A stretch of 51,778 nucleotides of DNA from Puniceicoccales bacterium (GTDB lineage Bacteria; Verrucomicrobiota; Verrucomicrobiia; Opitutales; JAIRLM01). Location of the stretch: positions 1 through 51,778 of the forward strand of contig JAIRXK010000036.1 in assembly GCA_031268315.1 (NCBI GenBank), in the 5' to 3' direction. Shown piece after piece: positions 44,631-51,778 of this stretch. Numbering within the stretch: the first letter of the stretch is position 1; every line of letters begins with the position of its first letter. Below the pieces are notes generated by a model. It did not search any database. It saw nothing but the letters and a program-made list of their open reading frames with translations, and was not told where the DNA came from. A program made the translations under genes and the position numbers.

Positions 44631-45764
44631 ATGGGACTCTTAGACAAAATTGATGCTGGACTTGATCGCCTAAGCTCAAAATTTACTTTTGCACCTTCAG
44701 ATATCAAAAAAAGGACGCCGGAGAATAAGGTAAAAACTCAGTTTACCAATATACTCGCTATTGCTATGACTGGCATATTTTTGACTATTGCGATATATTT
44801 TTTTTCTCCAGCTTTAGCATTAGCCGTTGCCGTTTTAACGTTTTTTTGTATGGCATATGCATATCATAAATGCAATAAAAGCTTTAAAGAAAGTAAAGTT
44901 GATCTTAATGTTCCAATTAATGACAACAGCCACGTCAATCCCCCTGGGCAGGAACCCACGGAGAATCCCCGCGAATTGCTGTTCGCAAAGTATAAATTTC
45001 CGCTCGAGACCAAAGGCTTGAAGGATGTAGACGAAGTCAAAAAAGCCATTACAAATCCAGCAAATGAAATGCTTTGCGCGAAATTTATTCAGCACTTATC
45101 CGAATACAATACGGATAAAAATCCTATTCCGGAATGGATCCAAGGTGACTCAAGTGATGTCAAAGAGAAACTTGGCAAGATGAGTTCAGATGAATGGAAA
45201 GAATTGCAGACATATATTAATAATACGCCACCACTTGCGGCGGAAATGTACATGATTGATGCGAGTATGCAAGAAAATTTAAATGAAATTATTTGCATAA
45301 AGGAGGAAGGAAAAGATCCTGTTTATGTAGATATCAATGGCATCGTTGACGATGATCGTAAAAATGCCATGGAAGGAAAGGAAACTAAAGTAATTAATTG
45401 CAAACGCAATAGCGAAGGAAAAATGGAATATGTGTCCGAAAAAAGAAGCACGCCGGAGATTCAACCGAGCAACGCAAACCCTATCTCGAGTGACGAACGA
45501 CCGCCGAGTGTTCAGCAAAAAAAAGCGGAAAAACCAAAAGGAAATATGACGGAAGAGCAAGAGAAAGCCTTCAAAAAGAATCCTTTTTTGTATTCCTGTA
45601 CTAAAGGCTCCGCTAGACGAGCAATGATCGAAGGTAAAGGGGATATAAGCCCTTTGAAGGGATTCGCTAATGATATCAAAGGTGCAGGTAAGTGGATTGG
45701 TTCTAAATGGTCAAATCTTAAAAATAAAATCACGGGAGGTACGGATGAGCCACCAGCGGAATAG
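44631..45764 (+). CDS. Inc-like membrane protein with long hydrophilic C-terminal domain
   Basis: Not recognised by homology. The 377-residue protein has a polar amphipathic N terminus, a paired hydrophobic segment at about 40-78 (NILAIAMTGIFLTIAIYFF, then ALALAVAVLTFFCMAYAY) and about 300 hydrophilic residues. The latter include a Lys/Glu/Pro-rich linker (SNANPISSDERPPSVQQKK) and a basic tail (KWIGSKWSNLKNKIT). There is no signal peptide. This is the topology of inclusion-membrane-type proteins, with both ends on the same side. A decayed IS starts 6 bp after the stop. Confidence 0.6.
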   Translation: MGLLDKIDAGLDRLSSKFTFAPSDIKKRTPENKVKTQFTNILAIAMTGIFLTIAIYFFSPALALAVAVLTFFCMAYAYHKCNKSFKESKVDLNVPINDNSHVNPPGQEPTENPRELLFAKYKFPLETKGLKDVDEVKKAITNPANEMLCAKFIQHLSEYNTDKNPIPEWIQGDSSDVKEKLGKMSSDEWKELQTYINNTPPLAAEMYMIDASMQENLNEIICIKEEGKDPVYVDINGIVDDDRKNAMEGKETKVINCKRNSEGKMEYVSEKRSTPEIQPSNANPISSDERPPSVQQKKAEKPKGNMTEEQEKAFKKNPFLYSCTKGSARRAMIEGKGDISPLKGFANDIKGAGKWIGSKWSNLKNKITGGTDEPPAE

Positions 45765-45770
45765 TTTTAG

Positions 45771-46130
45771 ACCCTGATTGCATAAATGCTTTTTTGATTC
45801 CCGTTTAAATTTTTGGCGTTGGTAGAATTGGAAATGCTCCTTGTTGCAAATTTGGGTTTAAAATTCATATTGCGACTCATGCCAAATGTACGACCGCCAT
45901 AAATTTTGATTTTCAAATGGATCCAGGCGTAGCAGCTCCGCTAAAGTAAAAAAATACTTTGAAGCGCGTTTAAATATCTAAGGTGTAACACTTTAGAAAC
46001 CTATAAATTCCATGAAAAATTCAATTGGCATTAAATTGAAAAATGAACTCGGCATGAAATACTGCTTTAAAAAAAATGCGACCGGATTTTAGTACAATAT
46101 AGCCGAAACTTAATAAGATATAACCGGAAT
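45771..46130 (+). mobile_element. Decayed IS982-family remnant
   Basis: The left end ACCCTGATTGCATAAATGC matches the other copies in the window. Inside, GFKIHIATHAKCTTAINFDF is a decayed transposase block with stops on both sides, and a later stretch (ATGCGACCGGATTTTAGTA) is shared with the derivative at 3996-4444. No right inverted repeat is visible before the hairpins, so the right boundary is approximate. Confidence 0.65.
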
Positions 46131-46131
46131 T

Positions 46132-46186
46132 AAATAACGCCGCCGCGAAGCGGCGGCGTTATTTCAAGGCCCGGCGAAGCCGGGCC
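46132..46186. terminator. Twin GAA-loop hairpins between convergent genes
   Basis: A 15-bp perfect stem (46132-46146 with 46150-46164, arms rich in GCCGCC/GGCGGC) and an 8-bp stem (GGCCCGGC with GCCGGGCC, 46168-46186), both closed by GAA. They lie between convergent genes and probably end transcription from both sides. They could also be a REP-like element. Confidence 0.6.
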
Positions 46187-46333
46187 CACTAATTCCTTCC
46201 AATTATGTCTAATACTTTCTTTCGTCCGATTGAAAAAATTTTTTCAATCGGTGTATTTTCATGGGCAATTTTCAATTCGCATGGCCGCCTCTAATCCATG
46301 GGTGCCGATGGGCCGTTTGAATTCACTTCAGCC

Positions 46334-48067
46334 CTAGAGCCGCCTTTCTAGGGTCGCCAAGAACATATTAATTTTTCCCAGCAAATTTTTCAATTTTCTG
46401 AATTCTTCACAATACTTCGTGTATTTGCTTTTAATGCCGCGGCAGTACTCAGAAAGCATAAGATAGTGGCATTTCTCTGCCGCATCCAATGCATCTTCCG
46501 TGCAGAAGCCGATCGTTGAGAGCAGGTTTTTAATCGATTCAGCCGTTTCCAAATTCCTATCGGCAGTGCAATCGATCGCTTCGTGCATTTTGCATTTCAG
46601 TGCATCGGCTAGGCTGCCGTGGGTATCGCAATCGCCCCCTTTGAGTTTAGCTTTTGTTTCATCAATTAGCTCGGCTAAGCATGTAATATTTTTGCGCATT
46701 TTCGGATTAAAAGGATTGTCATTTAATTCTTTAAAATTGGATAGACATTCGATAAAATTTCTCTTGCCTTCCTTTAAACATTCGACCATTCTAATGATGT
46801 TCAAATCTTCATTTTCCCGATATTTGTCTTGCAGTTTGCCAACGATATCGTCGATTTCATTTGCTTTCTCTTTTCCATTGCTCGCCATGGCAATGGATAA
46901 ATCTAACAAGTTCGAATCGTCGGAAGGCAAATTAATTTTTGATTTTCCTCCAATTGCCGCTGCTCTGTCGTTGCATAGTTGATTCAGGTGCGCATCACTT
47001 GTGTTGGACAAAAATTTCAAGTGTAGCATTTCCTTTAGAGATATAACTGATTCTTTACTTTTCTCACAATTTAGGATACTTAAAAAAAATGAGCAATCAG
47101 ACTCTAACGATACTAAATTGGTAAAGGTAGAGATGTTTTTATTTGCGCATATTAAGTCATAATTTCTATTTGATTTGCGTATAAAATTTGAAATTTCCGC
47201 GCATTGCATGGAAACGATGAGTCCACGCGAATTCAAAAGATGCAGAACGCGAAATAGAGGGATTTCATATTTTTTACCGGGTTCTGCTAATTCCGCATCA
47301 AATAGCATCTGCCTCAGCTCATATTTGCAGAGAGTTTGATGCACTTTACTGTTGACTTCCTTCGGCTGTAGGGTGCCCATAAACTCAATTTCTGCCTGGT
47401 GTGCATCTTCGATGGCCCTCCGATTAATTTTGGCCGAATCCTTTAGGGCTGCAAAGCGCGATTTCATATTTTCCAAAAATTGCAAGGCTTTTTGCGCATT
47501 GTCGCCGTCGATTTGCAGCACTTTGACGATGTTTTTGCAGAGGCCAAATCGTTGCGTGCCGGAATGGCTTGCCAGCTCATTAATCGAGTCGAATAATTCC
47601 ATGAGCGCGCCATTGGCGGCTGAAAAATTTCCGTCTTCGGGTGTCTTCAGTGCTTTGGTGAGACTCTTCATTGCATCGTAGGCGGGAACAATATTGGCGG
47701 CAATTTCAGGGGCGAGGAATTTTTCCGAAAGCGGCGGATAGCTTAAAAACATCCAGTAGAATGCGGCATTCAGGCCAGTGAGTGCACCACCCGTTCCGGC
47801 GAGAATGACACCCCAGAGAACGATTGAGCCAAGGGCAAAGTACGTAGCTAGAAGCACTGCTAGCCCTGCGAGGCCCCCGCACGCAATCCCGCTTGCTATG
47901 ATGACGCCCACCCTCTCCTTGGTGCTAAGCGAATCCTTGAAGGAGAGCTTGTCTGCATCGTCGGCCATTTTCCCTGCGGATGGATCATCCGCATTGATTT
48001 CGATGGGGTTTCGGTCCGCAATTGGGGTCCCATTGCTGTTTGAATTTATGAATATTCCACTTACCAT
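46334..48067 (-). CDS. Large Inc-like membrane protein with helical C-terminal domain
   Basis: Not recognised by homology. The start is set at 48067 because a good promoter overlaps the extended frame (to 48322); an ATG two codons upstream is equally possible. The 577-residue protein has a paired hydrophobic domain near 55-110 (VGVIIASGIACGGLAGLAVL, then SIVLWGVILAGTGGALTGLN). A long, mostly alpha-helical cytosol-type domain of about 450 residues follows, with many charged helices and scattered Cys. There is no signal peptide and no catalytic motif seen. Topology is like chlamydial inclusion-membrane proteins; the role is unknown. Confidence 0.6.
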   Translation of the reverse strand: MVSGIFINSNSNGTPIADRNPIEINADDPSAGKMADDADKLSFKDSLSTKERVGVIIASGIACGGLAGLAVLLATYFALGSIVLWGVILAGTGGALTGLNAAFYWMFLSYPPLSEKFLAPEIAANIVPAYDAMKSLTKALKTPEDGNFSAANGALMELFDSINELASHSGTQRFGLCKNIVKVLQIDGDNAQKALQFLENMKSRFAALKDSAKINRRAIEDAHQAEIEFMGTLQPKEVNSKVHQTLCKYELRQMLFDAELAEPGKKYEIPLFRVLHLLNSRGLIVSMQCAEISNFIRKSNRNYDLICANKNISTFTNLVSLESDCSFFLSILNCEKSKESVISLKEMLHLKFLSNTSDAHLNQLCNDRAAAIGGKSKINLPSDDSNLLDLSIAMASNGKEKANEIDDIVGKLQDKYRENEDLNIIRMVECLKEGKRNFIECLSNFKELNDNPFNPKMRKNITCLAELIDETKAKLKGGDCDTHGSLADALKCKMHEAIDCTADRNLETAESIKNLLSTIGFCTEDALDAAEKCHYLMLSEYCRGIKSKYTKYCEEFRKLKNLLGKINMFLATLERRL

Positions 48068-48073
48068 GCCCAT

Positions 48074-48102
48074 CAAGTAGCAAATTATTTTGATTGAGTC
48101 AA
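48074..48102 (-). promoter_or_regulatory. Promoter giving a near-leaderless mRNA
   Basis: On the minus strand, TTGACT (48097-48102), a 17-bp spacer and TACTTG (48074-48079). The ATGs at 48073 and 48067 follow directly, with no ribosome site. Confidence 0.5.
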
Positions 48103-48597
48103 GAAAAATTTTCTTCCATGGGTCAGTTTTTGAGATTCTAGTCCAACTGCCCGGGCCCATGGCACCGAAAAATGGATTTTCAGTGGGCATTTGGATTTCG
48201 CTATAAACTCCACGCATATAATAATGTATGATGAAATGAAATTCAAACTTTCCAATTTTTGCAGCGATGCGAAGAGAATTTTGAAAAATATTTTGAACAA
48301 AATAAGTCCAATGGGAATCCAAATTACTGAAACGCGTAATTGTTTTACGTTTTTCCTTTCAGTTCCGGATCGCCGCCGCCAGGCGGCGTTTTTTTGAAGA
48401 GTGCAGTATAACGTCATCCATCGGAGCAATGGTGGGCATGGCAAGTTTCGTTGCGTGCTTGCAAGCCGGATTCAGCCGCCGTATTTCGTCTATGGGCTGT
48501 GGTCAGCATGGGCATGGATTGATAACGGCGGCTAGAAATTCAACAATCAAAAAAATCTGTAAGCAATTCATTTCTCCGCGCGTGAGGAAAATATTCA
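48103..48597. other. Intergenic region between divergent Inc-like genes
   Basis: About 500 bp without a credible gene; short frames on both strands have no recognisable content or ribosome site. It contains an orphan plus-strand terminator (48371-48395) and, just left of it, a CTGAAA/TTTCAG-bounded imperfect inverted repeat (about 48325-48362). Confidence 0.5.
48371..48395 (+). terminator. Orphan rho-independent terminator
   Basis: CGCCGCC (48371-48377), loop GCCA, GGCGGCG (48382-48388) and seven T residues. No plus-strand gene ends before it, so it may terminate a small RNA or antisense transcript. Confidence 0.7.
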
Positions 48598-48626
48598 TTG
48601 ATAATTGGAAAAATTTCCCATACTTT
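48598..48626 (+). promoter_or_regulatory. Promoter of the frameshifted solenoid gene
   Basis: TTGATA (48598-48603), a 17-bp spacer and TACTTT (48621-48626). AAAGGG stands just before the ATG at 48649. Confidence 0.6.
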
Positions 48627-48648
48627 GCGTTCGAATTTAAAGGGAAAT

Positions 48649-51524
48649 ATGTCACGATCAGCAATCGATGCTCAAATGCAAATTTCGCACACCGCGGATT
48701 CAAATGACAATCCGCCCGCAGATGGGCAAATCCCAACGGATCCGAGCATCCTAGACGCAACGCAAGACTTGCCCATGACTCCGACTCCGGCGGACGACTA
48801 TGAAGCGGTAAGAGCGCGTTTCTTTAGGGCGGTAATTGAGAGAAATGACACTGAAATGGCAGAGATTTTCTACACCGTTGACATCGCCGTTGCGGCAAGG
48901 CTTGCCAGTGAAATTGATTCTTCGATGGAAGATTCGGGAAAAATAATCCGACTAGCACAGCGACCATAGCGAATATTCTAACGACCCGCGAAATGCCTCC
49001 TGGGCGTGTGATTGCAATTTTGTCCCATGATTTTCTGAAAGAGAGAAAAGCAGCAAGAATTTTATGTTGTATGCATAGCTCTCCGCTTGGCGGGACGATG
49101 GGGGCGACAATTTTAGGAGAAATGTGTCAGAGAGACCATGCATCAAGGGCGGCAGAAATTATAATTGCAATGTGCGAGCAATTCGAAATAAAATCTGCGG
49201 CGGAAACTTTACAAATCATGCTGCTCGCTAGCGAGGCATCAACCAATAATAATGCCGCATTTATTTTGAATTATATGTTTAATAATTCTTTAGATAAGAT
49301 GATTATAGTAGAAATTTTTACTGCAATGACTCACTTTCACAGAAAGAACATTTTAAAGGATAATCAAGCGATGCGTGAAATTCTAGTGCGGGCCCTGTGC
49401 CATGAAACAATATTCCCTGATAAGCGGTTTGCTCTTTTCAATAGAATGATCCGCTCATCCAGTGAACTTAGGAATATTGCGTGCAATGCCATCTCCCAAA
49501 TAGAATCGGAAAATGTCGACCAAGCAAAAAAATGTTTTGAGAATCTGAATGTTGAAAGTATCACCTACATTTTTGCCGAAAAATTGAAATCCACCAATGG
49601 TGCACTTATTTTCTGGAAAAAAATACGGTCATTTGACCCCAAAAAGGCAATTGAAATTTTTCGTAGATTGATGGGAAACCACAATTTAACGGAATCACTT
49701 GCTTCATTTTTACTGGAAATGGATAGGCAAAACTCCGAAAATCCAGGCACTTCACCGTCGGCTTCAAAGTTTCTGCCGTGCCAAGACTTTAACCCAAAGG
49801 ACGTAGCGAGAATTTTGACATGCAATTCGATGCCCAAAAAAAAGGCCATCGAGATTATGGGGGAAATGTATCATTTGAATTCTAAGAAGACAATTGAAAT
49901 TTTCATTGAAGTGGCTGCAATGGGAGTGAGGGTTGTGTGCAGCAGGAAGATTGGAGTTAAAATTCTTCTAAAAATGGATGAAATAGATTCTGAAAATCCT
50001 TCCAATCCTAGGGCAGTTGTAGAAGTGGCATCGATTCGAGATTCTGCAATGGAATCTTTTGTAAGATATACATTTTTCCAGAGTAATTTTGTGGACATTA
50101 ATAGGGCTGCAAAAATTTTAAAGGACCTCCATGAAGCGAATTCTTCAGTGGCAGCGCGTGCTTTTGGATGGCTGCTTGAGAACTCTGAGAGAAAAGCGGC
50201 TGAAACTTTTTTAGAATTGTATCGTAGTGAGGTCGATCACCAAGTGGCACTGAAAATTTTATCCGATAGCATAATAGAGCCTAATGATAGAATAAAACTT
50301 TTACTGAGTGATTCACTGGGTGACGACAATGCCCTGAAAATCCTGAAAGATCTCTATAAAATGAATTTCTACGTGGTAGAGAGGGCTTTTCGCGTTATGG
50401 GCATATCCACTGAGCAAGTTAATAGAAGGAGTGAAATTCTTCTAAAACTCTATCAGTCAGCAGATGGGTATAAAATAACGATAAACATTTTATCCAAGAG
50501 CGCAATAAGTTTTATATGCGAAATTTTACTAAGTGATTCAATGGGCGACGACAATGCCGCGAAAATTCTAAAAGATCTCCATGCCATAGATCCTTCAGTG
50601 GTAGTGGATTTTTGTAATAATATGTCCAGATTCACTGGGCAAATAAATAAAATAACTAAAATTTTCCTAAAATTGTATCAAAGTGTGGACGGTCATCAAG
50701 TGGCGCTGAAAATTTTATCCGATGATGCAATGAGACCTCAGTCTATATGTACGTTTTTGGGAAGCAACCATATATCGCCCGGGCAAATGGCAAATGTTTT
50801 AAACATAATATGCACGCCGAATGCGGTGAATAAAATAGCGAGAGTCTTAAGTTTCATGTACGCCACTCCGGAATTGCAAAGCAAAGTTGTAAGTGCCTTG
50901 GAACGAATGGATCAGGACAAAGTAGATTCGCTTCTTAATACGCAAGCTCTACGCCCGTACGCGGCGGCCATTCGATCAGTGATGGCAAGAAAGACCGAGG
51001 AGGATTTTATTTCAATAATGCAGCGCCATGAGGAAGAATTCGCCGCCCGGTTCCATGCCTTAAATGCAGCAGTGGAACAAGTCGAAAGTGAATCCACCGA
51101 TATCCTGCAGAATGTGGAGCAAAATGAGGATATACCCGCCGACGAGTTTCCATTGGCCGAAAAAACACCCCGCGATGAAGTTCCACTGGACGAAGATGCG
51201 GAGGACGGTAAAATTTCCTTGGAAGAACCAAAAATACCGCCGCCGTCCCGTCTGGAGCGATTCAAAGAATTTCTCACGGGAACCGTGGGCAAAGTGCTTA
51301 TCGCCGTGGCCGTGGCTGCCATCTCCGGCCTGGTCCTATGGGCGGTCACTCTGTGGCCACTGGCGGCGCTAATCGGTGCGGGCTGCACCACTGTCGCACT
51401 GAGCGGCATCCTGTTTTTCCGAAATAGAAGAGCAAATGGCAGCAAATCCCAGGAGGTAAATCCACTCAATTTCGATGGCGACGATCCGCTCCATGTTGCC
51501 GAAGATCGGGGACTTTACATCTAA
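48649..51524 (+). CDS. Alpha-solenoid protein with Inc-like C-terminal membrane domain, encoded across a -1 frameshift
   Basis: The first frame (48649-48969, 106 aa: MSRSAIDAQMQ to IIRLAQRP) and the second (48993-51524, 843 aa from its first ATG) overlap in sense. The second frame is open upstream, so a -1 shift at GGGAAAA (48936-48942) joins them into about 958 residues. The second ATG has no ribosome site. The body is helical with three clear repeats of about 78 residues (AAKILKDLHEANSS, ALKILKDLYKMNFY, AAKILKDLHAIDPS, each followed by LYRSEVDHQVALKIL-type segments), loosely like MgtE-N solenoids. An acidic linker precedes two hydrophobic segments (VLIAVAVAAISGLVLWAVTL and LAALIGAGCTTVALSGILFF) and a short tail. 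Function unknown. Confidence 0.6.
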
Positions 51525-51525
51525 T

Positions 51526-51778
51526 CGGCCGATCGCAAAAATCGTTTTTTGAGATTGCCGAGTAACCCATTCGCATTGAATTAGTTATATGGCTCCATAT
51601 TCAATGCTTGCCGAAATATTTAGGGCTGTTTTCGTATTTTGCGATAAAAATTTGAAAAAATCTAAATTGAAAAAAGGACGTCCTCCTTCACTATCCATTG
51701 CATATTTCTTGACGCTGCTGATCTTTTGGCAACGCAGTGGTGTCAAGGATTTTAAAACATTTTACCATGGACCAATGC
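51526..51778 (+). mobile_element. IS982-family element, left end, cut by window edge
   Basis: The left end CCGATCGCAAAAATCG resembles the inverted repeats of the other copies and starts directly after the stop of the solenoid gene. The transposase begins at 51589. Confidence 0.72.
51589..51778 (+). CDS. IS982-family transposase, N-terminal part
   Basis: The open frame MAPYSMLAEIFRAVFVFCDKN continues through KLKKGRPPSLSIAYFLTLLI and FWQRSGVKDFKTFYHGPM to the window edge with no stop. It matches the remnant at 4039 over its length but without lesions, so this could be the least damaged copy of the family. The catalytic part lies outside the window. Confidence 0.8.
   Translation, partial: MAPYSMLAEIFRAVFVFCDKNLKKSKLKKGRPPSLSIAYFLTLLIFWQRSGVKDFKTFYHGPM

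Noticed and set aside
48429..48707. 92-residue plus-strand frame
   Set aside because: It runs across the promoter and start of the 48649 gene and has no ribosome site.

Overview
The window reads as a chromosome segment of a host-associated Gram-negative bacterium of the PVC group, most likely a Verrucomicrobiota member. This lineage call is inference from gene content. It rests on a Verrucomicrobia-style secretin, LptF/G and Lol machinery, MurA, a glycogen pathway (GlgC, GlgP, MalQ), a tmRNA with a probably long tag as in Chlamydia, and many effector-like or membrane-insertion proteins that look written for a eukaryotic host. No rRNA is present to settle it.

Layout. 0.1-8 kb: a secretin, then ispD, nadK, fabD, pnp and rpsO on the minus strand, with a 449-bp IS982-type deletion derivative inserted exactly at the fabD stop. 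8.2-11.2 kb: a decayed 3.07-kb composite of two IS982-family copies around about 1.4 kb of unknown passenger DNA, with matching outer inverted repeats and an 8-bp target duplication. 11.3-17.4 kb: dciA-like and murA, tRNA-Lys and tRNA-Thr, mcsA-like, infC, an atypical OmpR-type regulator and a DEAD-box helicase. 17.6-27.1 kb: an accessory block with a lipase-like protein, an octanucleotide repeat tract in front of a lipid-kinase-like protein, a large basic protein, malQ, and a membrane-anchored protein tyrosine phosphatase. 27.2-36.9 kb: housekeeping (gapA, MBL hydrolase, lptF/G, tRNA-Arg, tatD, lolC/E, lolD, glgC, oppD, oppF and a PncC-like probable pseudoenzyme). 36.9-45 kb: tmRNA, two small hypotheticals, glgP, an Inc-like protein and valS. 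44.6-51.5 kb: three large proteins with paired hydrophobic segments, the last encoded across a -1 frameshift. A further IS982-type element runs off the right edge.

How it fits together. The core genes provide isoprenoid, NADP, fatty-acid and cell-wall precursors, RNA turnover, LPS and lipoprotein export, and glycogen storage and mobilisation. Interleaved with them are genes for proteins with eukaryotic-type catalytic motifs (tyrosine phosphatase, lipid-kinase-like, lipase-like) or bilobed hydrophobic domains like chlamydial Inc proteins. Several of these appear to be transcribed from TTGA-type promoters so close to the ATG that the mRNAs would be leaderless. The best candidates for something new are the octanucleotide-controlled kinase-like gene, the frameshifted alpha-solenoid/Inc-like gene, and this shared promoter arrangement.
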